64,000 bases of DNA from Mangifera indica (taxonomy: Eukaryota; Streptophyta; Magnoliopsida; Sapindales; Anacardiaceae), in contig NC_058154.1 in assembly GCF_011075055.1 (NCBI RefSeq), positions 13,301,184-13,365,183 of the forward strand, in the 5' to 3' direction. Under the pieces are notes generated by a model, which was not told the origin of the DNA, searched no databases, and saw nothing but the letters and a program-made list of their open reading frames with translations. Positions 22,377 through 33,535 of this stretch are shown here, piece after piece (within the stretch, counting starts at the first letter, position 1; each line of letters starts with the position of its first letter). The translations under genes and the position numbers were made by a program.

Positions 22377-23057
22377 TATGGAATGGTTGTAGATGTCCAG
22401 TATTTTTCGCCATTTTTCCAGACTGTTTATGGTCGATGTCAACCCATGATGCATTTACTTATGCCGGTTGCCGGGGACATGACAAGGATAACAATATTTT
22501 GTGGGATCATGGAGTTTACTGTTTTTCTGAGAAGAAGATTTTGCGGTGAAAATATTCTCTTAAACTAACATCCAAACTTTGGTTAAAATTATTAAGGTCG
22601 CTGGTGTTTATTGTTTCACAAGTGGGATTGAAAACCCAATCTGTTTCTAGATGTCTATTCTCTCTTTGGTTGTCTAATTTCAAGATTTCCCTTTTGTGTC
22701 GTTAGGCGTTTGATAAAAAGATTTACAAATATTTCTTACTAATTTATCTATACAAATTGATATGAGAATATGTGATTGAACGATTTTGAAGTAAAAAAAA
22801 AAAGTAAACAAGTTTTATCACACTTCCTTACATGTTGTCACACTAGTTTGAATAGATATATTAGAAAATTATATTTGTATATATAATTTATTCAAAAAAT
22901 ATGATAAGAATATTTTACTGTATCCATTTATTACAGACATTCTACCATTTTTTTTAATTTAGATAAACATACATATGATATGATTCAGGTTCACTTATTT
23001 TTTATATGATACAAGGTCGCTTATTGTTTAGGCTGAAAGAGTTGTGAGCTCATAATT
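22377..23057. other. AT-rich intergenic remainder of unit B
   Basis: Follows the EMC8 exon relic. An open frame runs on for about 60 codons with no family signature. The remainder is AT-rich and empty as far as I can see. Unit A lacks this stretch: there the EMC8 intron joins the PPR tail directly. Confidence 0.45.
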
Positions 23058-23682
23058 TGTTAGGGCAAGGTGTACACGAGGAAGAAGAGAAATGGAGGCT
23101 GCGAAGGAAGCTGAGAATACAGGTGGCAGAAACTTAGCAGCTACAAATGTCACTCAAGCAGCAGAGGAATAGCAGCAGACAAACAATCATCCAAAGATGG
23201 GGCAGCAACAACTATGCAGCAAGAGCATGGGACCACAGAGATAGCCTTAGCTGAGGTGTCACCACAGAATTGGAGAGGCAGTTATGAGAAGGAAATTGAA
23301 GAAGGAGACCTGGAGGTGGAGGGAGGCAGAGAAGAAAATTGAAGGAAAAATAGTGAGGGAGAGTACCAGCCCCTCGAATGCTAGAGAGAGTTTATATATC
23401 ATTTAGTATTTGCTGAGTTTATGTTCTAGTTTGAGAGAGACAATATTCACGTTAAACTATCTTGTATTTCTGAAAAACCATATCAATACAATCAGTATTT
23501 TCATTTATTGTCCTTGAGTGATTTACAACATATTCCATTTCACAGCAACTTTAATTCATTCTACTACAGTATCTAATTTCCAGCAGCTACAAATTCCAGA
23601 AATCCTTGTCCAGAGACATCCCAGTGATGGCAGAACCTTCATTCCAGCAAAACCAGTGAGCAGAACACTCCAGGTCTGTAGA
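23058..23682 (+). mobile_element. Solo LTR related to the chimeric element, degraded ends
   Basis: Starts TGTTAGGGCAAGG and ends near CAGGTCTGTAGA, compared with TGTTAGGGATT and CAGGTATCCATCA in the full element. Internal landmarks match in order: an early GAAGAAGAGAAA run, CAGCCCCTCGAATGCT (compare CAGCCTCTCGGAAGCT), and ATATCAATACAATCAGTATTTT (compare ATCAATACAATACATATTTT). No primer site or second LTR adjoins. The flanks ATAATT and ATAACT may be an imperfect target duplication. Confidence 0.65.
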
Positions 23683-24194
23683 ATAACTTTATGGATGATA
23701 AGAGTTGTTTATATATGTTCATATATTTTGCAACACTAATGCAATGATACATGTAGCAGTAACGTTTGACATTCTGCAAACTTTTTTCTCCCTCTGCTTT
23801 GAAACTTGAATTGGATTGATAAGTTCAACCGGTTCAACTAGGATCCAATGGCTAGTTTGGTCTGGGGTCAAGTTTTAATTTAGTATTAGCTGTTGGATCA
23901 GATCAATTTGCAGTTGAATCGGACAAATCATATCAGATTGTGTTTTAACTATCAGATCAATCTAGTTAAACTCTATGAAAATTTTGTATATTTTGGAACT
24001 CAAACAATTTTAAGGCATGCATGCACGTCTACAAATTGTTTGATTATATATTGTTCTAATTTTTATTTAAGAATGTTTTGTTTTAATCTTAAATTATATC
24101 AATAATGTTGATATTGCGGTGGACGGGCGATTGAATTGGGAAAAACCAAGGCTGCCCCTTGACTGGGTCATAATGTGCCTTAAGAGCTGAATGG

Positions 24195-24279
24195 GATCAT
24201 ATGGGGAGCTCTCCTTGGTTGCTGCAGAGTGCAAAAGAATATTGATCTGGCTAAAGAAGCTTCTAAACATCTTGGTCAT
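24195..24279 (+). pseudogene. PPR E-domain scrap, unit B
   Basis: ATCATATGGGGAGCTCTCC reads IIWGALLG, followed by KNIDLAKEASKHLGH. It is collinear with the unit A PPR tail but lacks the 7-bp duplication seen there. A deletion removes the rest, and sequence resumes at the OPT 3' flank (GACCTTTCAGCTTAAAAG). Confidence 0.75.
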
Positions 24280-24535
24280 GACCTTTCAGCTTAAAAGTAA
24301 ACTTTTTCTTGCAGCATTTTGAAATGTTTTGTACTTCAATACAATTTATCACATCTTAATGCGCCACATGTTTGTTGTATGTGAATCTACTAATATCTTT
24401 TGCTATTGAAATTTTACAGCTTTGTCTTCTTCATTCAGTATATCATGTGTAAAAGCCCGGGCTGCAGTTATTTTCAAACATCATGCACACACAGCTTCTG
24501 CTGTAACTTTGTTGGTGGGCAATTTCTTGTTTACC

Positions 24536-27500
24536 TCAGAACACAGGGCATCCGTTGACAGCAATCCCTGTTGCTGTAGGGCAGCTTGCCAATTGACAAT
24601 AGTCGCCATTATCAAGACCCCACCATTCTGGACCAGCAACATCATGGGATTGAAGGGCGAAATAAAGCAGTACACCCATGAATGCAAGTCCTGCATCCAG
24701 AGGAGCTGATAAAATGTAGTTATGTCGAGCCCACCATCCCATTGTACCTCTTGAAGATATGATAGTTGAAGAAAATTCCAACAGCTGCCCAACTCCAATA
24801 ATGCACAGCTTTGGCTGATGGCATGCCCCCTGGTCTGGCCAAGACAATGGGCATGTGGATATACTTGATCCATTTCTTTTCAGGGAATTTGTGTGTGATA
24901 GGTACCTGGAGGATTCAAGAGCTGGTTCAACCAAGTTACATAGCCTCGACTGTTGAAAATCGAAAGCGTTGGCAAATCACAGATGAAGTTCGCAAGAATT
25001 TTTGTGTTGTTGGCAGTCTACTAATGTACATTGCAATGACAATGAAACAGCAAACTCTTTATATAAATTTTGTTATAGAAGCAGAAATAGACAACTTGCA
25101 ATTAAATATTGTTCCTCCAATATTCATAACAAAAGAACATGTAACTTGGAATATAAATACTAACTGAAACCTCTTAAGGAAATGTTCCTGATACAGAAAC
25201 AAACCAAAACAATAACAAAAGATGGATTAAATCCATGACACAAAACCCAGATGCAACTTCCAGCTTTCAAGAGGCTGGTTCTCTCCTCAAACCTTTCCTT
25301 CTTCAAAATGATTTTTTTCCCCCTCTCTGCTCTCCAGGCTCCCTTTTTCTCCCATTCTTCCCTTACTGTTGCCCTTCCAATCATGATATGCCAACTCAGC
25401 ATACAACACATCGATGGTTCCCTCTTTTTTCTGCATACTCCTAATTTCTTGCTGATGCTCTGCGACATGTGTTGTTTCTATAAAGCTGTTATCTATTGAT
25501 TTCTCAACATGTCCACCTGTATTAACATTATCGGTACCAAATATCAATTTCTCAGCTCCACCTGTGTTGACATCATTGGTTATCATCTTCTCACCTTACT
25601 CAATTGCATTAGCGTTTTTCTTGCCTCTCTTCTTTACATAAACACGAGCTCTAACAGTGTGAAAGCAGCCATACTGGAACTGGGGAAGTACACCAATCAA
25701 GAAGAGCCAGTTCATCTGTGGGTAGATACCATGGCTCGTGAACATTCTGAGCGATTCAACAACTCCCCAGATGATTGAAGCATTGTAGAAGACAACATCG
25801 TTTGGACATGTCCATGGACTCCCCTTTGGTAGTAAATTTTTTTTGCATATGTGATCAACAGATGAGAGAAGCCACCATGCTTTGCTGTAGCAGACAGTTG
25901 AAGCAACTATGGTTTCCACTAATTAAAGGTGCATACTGATAAAAATTAGAATGAATCATTCATATACAAAGACAACAATTGACATAAGCTCTGCATAGTT
26001 GAATTACCTGAACAATGAATATGGATTTGCGAGGGATTTTCATATAGTGACCTAGTTTGAAATCGCTAAGAAAACTGAGAGCTTGTATCATACTCACGTA
26101 GCTGTAAGTCTTGAAAGCCACATTGGCAAGAGACTTACCCAGATACATGTACACGATAATCAACTCAGTAATCACATTTAGCCCCGGTTGCCATAAATTA
26201 ACACATACCATTAAGAAAGAGTCTTTCTGACTTTTAGTCATGATACCATATATGCAAATAATATGTAATTGGGCAAGGAAGTACCATGTTAGTTGTGGCT
26301 TGAATCACTCTTATAGGTAATGTGAAAAAGAATGCCATGCCACAAGCTAGTACAATTCCTCACCATGGAAGTTGAAGCTGTCTATTGAAGCCTTCACAAG
26401 CGTAGATTGAAAGAGCAAATGTTACTACTAATACAATGTGGAACCACCATTGAGGTACTGCTTTGTAGTTTTTCTTCATCAGTCTTGTGTGTACATCACC
26501 AAACTGATCTTTAACTGCAGAAGTTGTTTGTTTCCACATTTCCCAAATTTTTCTGCTCATTGTTTGTTTTAATCAGAAATGTAAAACTGTCATTGCGACA
26601 TACAAAGATAATATTCTTTCTGCAGAAAGAAAAACAATAGAATGAGACATCAAGATGTTATTGAAGATGCTTACTTTCCTTCGAATAGTGCAACATGTGA
26701 TAAGCTAGCCATTAGTGTTGCGAAGCTCAATCCATAGAGAGAAGTGAATACGATTCCGAGGTAGACTTTGCTATAATTTTGGTAGCTTGATTGATGGAGA
26801 TCAAATTCCTTTTCATTGAGGACACGGGTAACATTGCAAATTTGGCCAGCAGAGTCGTAGGCATATGGAGAAACTATGGGAAATCGCTGGGCTTCATAAA
26901 GATTATTCCAATAAGCAACTGGAACAAGAACATAAGAGAAACAAAACAAACCCAACTAAGATATTTGCAATAGCAAAGAAGGGTGAGGCTAGGGGACTTC
27001 CCATGTAAGCAACAGTGGAACAGTCAAGACCAAAGGAGCCAATGCAAGGCCTTGAAGACCTGAACCAATCTTTTGTGCTGTAACTGAATTCTTCCCTATC
27101 AAACAGAGAAAGGAGAGAGCAGACAGAGTAGGGAAAAGATAGGCCGGCAGAGTATAGTACACAAAGCTTGATACGAAAATGAGCAGGAAGAATTGTAGTC
27201 TACTTAATCCTCCCTTAGTTCTCTTTTCCACTTCATGTAATGCCCTGCAGTTCTCATGTTATCAGTTTCTCAATTTCAGAAAGTAGCTCTGGTTTGAACT
27301 TTGAACTTCATCATTTGTCGTATGAGTTTGTTCAATGTGGGAGAGAGATGAGTACCCGAACAAAGAGACCTGAACCAGGTTGCTCGGCCACCACATGTAA
27401 GGGGAGTCAACGAGCTATTTTCTGAATAAACCAGCCCACCCATATCCTAGCAGCTGAATTCCATGAAAAAGAAAACTCTTGATATGATTCTGTTTTACAG

Positions 27501-28318
27501 TTCTTATTTTTATAGCAATTGCAGAAAATTCAATGGTGGTTGAAATTATTCCAAGAAAATTTATTCATTCAGACTTGCCTGAGTTTTAGTACTACCAACA
27601 GAGCTGCTAGTGCACTCATAGGTCTTTCATAAAAAGCCTTGACAATTGTAATTATTTCCAGTGCATAAACACCACTGGATCCACAGCCAGCAAAAATGGT
27701 GATCAACACATGCTCTTTCATATTGAAAGGCCCTCGATTCAATGAAAACGACCATGGTGTGAATGGGACTCAAATCGGCTTTGAAGGAAGTGTTGCAGCC
27801 ATCACAAGAATTTGAGCGGAAACTGAGCCAACATACAGCATATTATGGCGATATTGAAAGAATTGGTTCACAAAGGCAAGCAAGGAACACTATATCATCC
27901 CCAGAAACCGTGTTTGAAAGGTTAAATCTGGCAACAAAGGATCATCAGTGACTTGAACTGTAAGCCTCACTTCCTCAATAGGGTTATCATTATATCTCTC
28001 ATCTTTCTCATCTCCTGCATCAACAAACTTCCAGCTTACTAAAACATAGGCCAAAGTCTGCAAAAAGCATTTCTTATATATATGCAGCATTCATCAATCA
28101 TGCAAGAGATACTATCAAAAATTTAAGTTTCTGAGAGAATGAAAGTTGGGGCCTAGTTTGTTTCATGTCAATAAAACAATATGGTTTACACAAGTTTTGA
28201 GGAAGAAGAGTGACGGACAATTACCTTCTACATTTATGTCAGTTTCAGTTTGTTCCTTCTTCTCAGACTCATGAAGCAACTTGGCATCAGGGATTTTATC
28301 TGCAACAAAGCTTCCCAT
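24536..28318 (-). pseudogene. OPT oligopeptide transporter, copy B (disrupted, LTR-inserted)
   Basis: All seven OPT exons can be followed on the minus strand, from ATG at 28316-28318 (MGSFVADKIPDAK) to TGA at 24536-24538 (APGIAV-like tail with one Pro-to-Thr change). It is broken several times. A solo LTR splits the last exon. The last intron's acceptor CAG has become TAA (about 25923-25925). TGA replaces a Trp codon after LQLPW (26360-26362). One base is missing near 27044 (GGCCTTGCATTGG) and shifts frame, and part of exon 2 is deleted after ATGGCTGCAACACTTCC. KIPPR has become KIPRK. Intron 2 has the same GC donor as copy A, so that trait predates the duplication. Confidence 0.88.
24891..25661 (-). 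mobile_element. Solo LTR of the same family, minus orientation, in OPT B last exon
   Basis: The element is 24896-25656 (761 bp) between GTGTG duplications at 24891-24895 and 25657-25661. On the minus strand it starts TGTTAGAGCTCGTGTTTATG, with a GAAGAGAGGC run and GCTAATGC, and ends CAGGTACCTATCA. These resemble TGTTAGGGATTATGTTTATA and CAGGTATCCATCA of the full element. Removing it restores the exon as in copy A (GGGAATTTGCGCGAAAG). Short open frames inside it are not genes. Confidence 0.85.
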
Positions 28319-29689
28319 CTCTCTCCTCCTCTTCTTGGACAGAGATTTTCGATGTCAAGCACTTGTCTTGCTATAGTTTCTTCCTGTCTTCAAGCTATTT
28401 TACTTTTTTTTTAGGTAGTCGTTACTTCAATCACGCATCATTATATAATTTAGTGATAAAATCATTTAATTATATAATTTATATATTATCATTAATATAT
28501 AAATTAATACATATTATTAGTATTTAATCATTTATATATCATTATATACATAAATAATTTTAAATTAATAATAAAATAATATTAAATAATATCATAACTA
28601 ATTACCCTTGATTTCAAATTGATTATTTTTCTTCTGCATTAAAACCTGTGACTTTTGTCTTTTATTGTAACAGCCAAAAAAGTCTCCAGATATCTTAAAG
28701 TATCTACTTAGTACTGAACCCCACCCCACTTGTATCTAAATGTTACTACTTGACGGAGGGAACGACTGTTCTGCTCTATCTAGGAAGCCTCTTGACAGAC
28801 GTAATGGCTGACTAATATGTTACTACTTGTATGCTTTGTTACAATGTTTGAGATTTTGGACATATCGTCCATAAGTCACACACATCAGATAACTTGGGAT
28901 GCGTATTTACATCCTTGACTTGTCAAAATCTTGACATATGATATGATGCAGAAAATCATCAGACCGTGAATGTGATTCAGTGCAAGGTGGTTGGGAATGG
29001 TAGTGCAAAATGTGAATTGATGAACAAAGTATTTTTTGTAAAGTGGATCAGTTTTGTTACTCACAGTATACATCTACGTTATGTTATTAATAGTTTTTGT
29101 TACAATTTGACAATATTACAATGTGAATGTCAAAAGTGTGGTCCATGATCCCATGATAATAGGAAAATGCATTTGCATATTAATGAGATTGTGGGGAACA
29201 ATTTCGACTCTCAAGAGTTCTTCTTTCCGCACTTTGCTCAAAAGGTTTATTGCCCATAAAATGTAATGGTCTTCTGTCCGCAAGTTCATGTAGCTAATTA
29301 TCATATATTGATCAATCACCTCTTCATCGTTGTTTCAGTGAAGTCTAGTCACATTATTTCGGTACCAACAGCAAGGTATGCGACTTGGCTTTTGATGTGA
29401 GATTTTTATGATTTTAGACTTTATAATTTCTACTGCTCGTATTCTTTGCTATCATAGCTCCTGCCCAGCCCGCCTATTCCGTTGGCCTTCTTGCTAGCCA
29501 CAGGAACGTAAAGACTTTGAGCTAGGCAGTTTCAACTATAATTACTCCTCACGTTTGCATAAAAAATCCCTACTTTTAGAAATTGTTGCTGAACTTTACA
29601 AGTATGATAAGATGGTCTGTAAAAATTCAACTGATATAAAAAAATTAAACAAAAAATTTTGTATTATAGTCACTGTATCATTTCAGATA
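28319..29689. other. Unit B 5' flank and AT-rich intergenic DNA
   Basis: The OPT B promoter region comes first, then very AT-rich sequence (28440-28600), then the flank shared with unit A (28640-28740). I see no gene in the rest. Confidence 0.5.
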
Positions 29690-29835
29690 TTCATGACCCT
29701 TCACCTTAAAAAGCAATTTTTTTCTTAAAAATGTTCTGAAACTTCAATAACAAGTGTTGTAAATGAATCTACAATTATCTTCCACAATTGAGATTTTACA
29801 ACTTTGCCTTCACCATTCTCTTTATCAATGGTTTC
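29690..29835 (-). pseudogene. Third-unit scrap: OPT 3' flank
   Basis: CATGACCCTTCACCTTAAAAAGCAA, a TTCAATA run, GTTGTAAATGAATCTAC and GAGATTTTACAACTTTGCCTTC follow the order of the sequence just beyond the OPT stop in units A and B (12310-12440, 24283-24440). No OPT exon adjoins it directly. Confidence 0.55.
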
Positions 29836-30053
29836 AAAACTGATCAGATCGACGTTTAAGAAACATCAAAGCACGGATCAACCATGGACTTTATTCCTAA
29901 AGTTACCCTTTCTACTCTCAGGATTAAAGGTCTTTTACTTATATCATATCGTAAACTACCATTTATACTTACCTTTTTGAACTTTATCCAAATTTTAAAA
30001 TTTGTGTCAATTATCCTTCCTTGCATATGCAAATATATATAGTACACAAGTTT

Positions 30054-30294
30054 AATAATGGTGAAAGGAAGCCCCTTGGGGGTAGTTTAACTGGTTAAGT
30101 ATAAAATATCTATTTAAAGTCTCAAAATGACTTAGATTCAAGACTTGTTAGTATCAGATTAATATAAAAATTTTTCAATCAACATGTTTGATATTTTATC
30201 TCTTTGGTATAGTTGATTAGGTTTAAAGAAATAGGCTAATTTAGGTGGGATGACTGGTTTAAAAAAAAATAATAATAATAATAATGGTGAAAGG
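30054..30294 (+). mobile_element. tRNA-derived SINE with 15-bp target-site duplication
   Basis: The body 30069-30279 (211 bp) lies between direct copies of AATAATGGTGAAAGG at 30054-30068 and 30280-30294. It begins with a tRNA-like head holding a good A box (TAGTTTAACTGG) and a weaker B box (GATTCAAGACT). It ends in AAAAAAAAATAATAATAAT, the usual A-rich/simple-repeat tail. Transcription would be by RNA polymerase III. No protein is encoded. Confidence 0.88.
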
Positions 30295-31185
30295 TAGTTA
30301 TTGGATGTTGAAATAAGAGGTTAGAATATGAAGAATTGTCAGTCTAAAGGTGGTAGTGGATCAGATTGGGTCATGCTGACTCCTACAGTAATGGGTGGTT
30401 CGTTAATTTAAATAAAAAATAAAATTTTATATTATAATTATTAATTAATTTTTTAAATAATTATAAAAATAGTAACAAGTCAGATTGGGCTGGGCCACAT
30501 GCCTTATGTCTAGCCCAAGGGCCATGGATCTGGGCCAACTGACTGCAATAGGTTTGACACCTTTAATTAGCACTTTCCTCACCAAAAGGTAGTTGTTACT
30601 TCTCATTCTTAAAATTTCATGACACTTATTAATCCAAGACCCCTCAATAAGTGCATCCATTTTGGCTGGTATAACATGTTTTATTAGTTTGTTTTATTCA
30701 ATGTAATTGGTTTTGTTCTAAAGGGACAATCTGACTTGAATAAAATTTCAAGTTATTAAAAAATATATATTCTACTATTATATTTTTTATCATTTAGTTG
30801 ATCTACACAGTTGTTCAAGATAAGTTAAGATAGTGGTGTTAATGATTTATTATTGAATTTTAATATCTACAACAAAGATGTAAGATAAATACAAAGTTGA
30901 AAACGCTTTTTAACAAAGTTAGATCTACTATTTAAGAATTTATATTCATAATCATGATATTCACGACTCTTACATATATAGAAATTAGAAGAAAATGTTC
31001 GAGAAAAACCCGGTCTATAATAAGAGCTCCAAAGAGAATTGTCAGCTTTTATTACTCAACCAAACTTAGACAAAGCTTATCTAATCTTAAACATCATTGC
31101 ATGCTCTGTTATGCTGGTACAATCTATGCTATCCTTGGCGATGGAGGAAATTTTGTCCATGATTGGAGCCATGTTGTTAGTGACA
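30295..31185. other. AT-rich intergenic DNA
   Basis: I see no coding similarity. A short GC-richer piece at 30480-30560 (GGGCTGGGCCACATGCC, GGGCCATGGATCTGGGCC) looks like part of a decayed repeat. Confidence 0.4.
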
Positions 31186-31295
31186 CTGAGGTGTATAGAA
31201 ATGGCCAGTCGCCAGTGCTATCCAAACCCCACCATTTTGGAAGCACCAGATAAAATGTAATTATGTCTAGCCCACCACAATTTATACCATCAGAA
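31186..31295 (-). pseudogene. Third-unit scrap: OPT last-exon fragment
   Basis: On the minus strand, TGGTGGGCTAGACATAATTA then CATTTTATCTGG gives the WWARHNYILSG segment of OPT (with a stop at Arg). CCAAAATGGTGGGG follows, matching GPEWWG after a deletion. It is the same strand as OPT A and B. Confidence 0.55.
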
Positions 31296-31787
31296 AATGT
31301 GGATATTTATATAAAAATAAAATTATATATACATATTTTTTAATATATAATTAAACATATAAATAATATATTATCATATAATTGATTAATTTTAAATTAA
31401 AAATAAAATAAAATTTAATTATATAATAATATATTATTTGTATATATGTAATTATATATTTAAAGTTATATACATAAATATTGTTCTTAAACAATATGCA
31501 TAGCCTTAGCCATGGCATGGACAATGGGCGGCCCACCAGGATGACTTGCTCCACTTCTCTTGGGGGTCCTTTCTCGAGAGAAATTGTTATATAATATAAT
31601 AAGCTGGATTTTGATAAATTTTATCCGAGGTTTAGAAAGTATAGATTCAAAAGTGGATTTTCAAAAATATTTATGATGGAAGCAGAGAATTTAGACGATA
31701 TGCCTAATCTTGTAAGCCCACCACTGATCTTATATAAGGTTTAGTGGGTCACTTTTGCAGGATGGACCCAAATGACTGAACGGGTGT

Positions 31788-33535
31788 TTTTTTATTATAC
31801 AAAGTAAACGTAATTGGTAATAGATAAGGCTGGACTCGAACCGAGTCCGTTTGAGTTCGGGTTCGGCTCGGCTCGATTCGAGCCTGAAATGAGTCGAGCT
31901 CGAGCTAGTTCGGATTGACTCAGTAGATTTTTTTTTAAATTTTTTATACAAAACGACATCGTTTTGATTTATATATATACACAAAATGATATCATTTTGA
32001 TATGAAAAATGAGTCGAGCCAAGCCGTAAACGAGCCGAACTCAAGCCGGCCATAAATAGACCGAGCCGAGCCCGAGCTGGCTGCAAGCCGAGCTCAACTC
32101 GGCTCGAATCCAACCCTAGTAATAGATAAAATAGAATCGACCTATATTTAAATGTATAAATTTTATTATATAAAATAAATATAATAATTAATAAATAAAA
32201 TAAAATATAAATGTATAGAGTTTATTATACAAAGTAAACACAATGATCAATAGGTAAAATAATCGATTAGTATTTAAGTGTGTAGATTTCATTATACAAA
32301 GTAAATGAAATGATCAATAGATAAAAAAAAATCGATCTGTATTTAAGTATGTAAATTTTGTTATATAAAATAAACAAAACGATCAATGGATAAAATAGAA
32401 TCGACCCGCATTTAAGTGTGTAGACTTCATTACACAAAATAAACACAATGGCCAATGAATAAAATAAAATCGACTTGCATTTAAGTGTGTAGACTTCATT
32501 ACACAAAGTAAACGCAATGATTAATGGGTAAAATAGAATTGATCTACATTTAAGTGTGTAGACTTCATTACACAAAGTAAATACAATGGATAATGAATAA
32601 AATAGAATTGACCCGTATTTAAGTGTGTAGACTTAATTACACAAAGTAAACGCAATAATCAATAAATAAAATAGAATCGACCCGCATTTAAGTGTGTAGA
32701 CTTGATTACACAAAGTAAACACAATAGTCAATAAATAAAATAGAATCGACCCGTATTTAAGTGTGTAGACTTGATTGCATAAAGTAAACTTAATAGCCAA
32801 TAAGTTAAATAGAATCGACCTACATTTAAGTGCGTAGACTTGATTACACAAAGTAAACGCAATAGCCAATAAGTAAAATAGAATCGACCCACATTTAAAT
32901 GTGTAGACTTGATTACACAAAGTAAACACAATAGTCAATAAGTAAAATAGAATCGACCCGTATTTAAGTGTGTAGACTTGATTGCATAAAGTAAACTTAA
33001 TAGCCAATAAGTTAAATAGAATCGACCTACATTTAAGTGTGTAGACTTGATTACACAAAGTAAACACAATAGCCAATAAGTAAAATAAAATCGACCCGCA
33101 TTTAAGTGTGTAGACTTGATTACACAAAGTAAACGCAATAGTCAATAAGTAAAATAGAATCGATCCGCATTTAAGTGTGTAGACTTGATTACACAAAGTA
33201 AACATAATAGCCAATAAGTGAAATAGAATCGACCTACATTTAAGTGTGTAGACTTGATTACACAAAGTAAACACAATACTCAATAAGTAAAATAGAATCG
33301 ACTTGCATTTAAGTGTGTAGACTTCATTACACAAAGTAAACGCAATGGCTAATGGATAAAATAAAATCAATTTATATTTAAATGTGTAAATTTCATTACA
33401 TAAAATAAACACAATAGCTAATAGGTAAAATAAAATCTACCTGTATTTAAATATATAGAGTTCGTTATACAAAATAAACACAATAACTAATAAATAAAAT
33501 AAAATCGATTTGTATGTAAGTACGTAAACTTATAT
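31788..33535. repeat. 69-bp tandem repeat array (about 21 units)
   Basis: The consensus includes ACACAAAGTAAACACAATAG, CCAATAAGTAAAATAGAATC, GACCCGCATTTAAGTGTGTA and GACTTGATT, 69 bp in all. Units are most alike in the middle (32600-33340) and decay at both ends. A higher-order step of 207 bp (three units) repeats at 32728-32934 and 32935-33141. Because 69 is 23 codons, stops are rare on the minus strand and a long repetitive frame appears. I see no start context, hydrophobic design or neighbour to suggest a gene. Confidence 0.92.
31818..32127. mobile_element. hAT-like MITE inserted in the tandem array
   Basis: The body, about 31826-32119, has inverted ends: AAGGCTGGACTCGAACCGAG against CTAGGGTTGGATTCGAGCCG. 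It is flanked by TAATAGAT at 31818-31825 and 32120-32127, an 8-bp duplication typical of hAT. The arms are rich in GAGCTCGAGC/GGCTCG words. The centre holds two short palindromes (AAAACGACATCGTTTT and AAAATGATATCATTTT). There is no transposase. Array sequence resumes on both sides. Confidence 0.8.

Larger units (their letters stand above)
16975..28740. repeat. Tandem segmental duplication, unit B
   Basis: This is the diverged duplicate of unit A, enlarged by the LTR retroelement (18069-22237) and two solo LTRs. Order and orientation of EMC8 fragment, PPR fragment, OPT pseudogene and flank are the same as in unit A. Confidence 0.8.

Noticed and set aside
25160..25586. Several 70-100 codon frames on both strands
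   Set aside because: All lie inside the solo LTR inserted in OPT copy B and have no family signature.
30069..30110. Possible tRNA gene (TAGTTTAACTGGTTAAG)
   Set aside because: The A box is good, but the cloverleaf does not continue. The 15-bp duplications and A-rich tail identify a SINE instead.
32633..33412. Long minus-strand open frame with a 23-residue repeat (SILFYLLAIAFTLCNQVYTLK-like)
   Set aside because: It is a consequence of a 69-bp DNA repeat whose period is a multiple of three. Other frames of the same array are also open, and there is no promoter or conserved family.
31788..33535. CRISPR-like array impression
   Set aside because: Units are contiguous 69-bp minisatellite copies with no conserved-repeat/unique-spacer alternation, and this is a plant nuclear genome.
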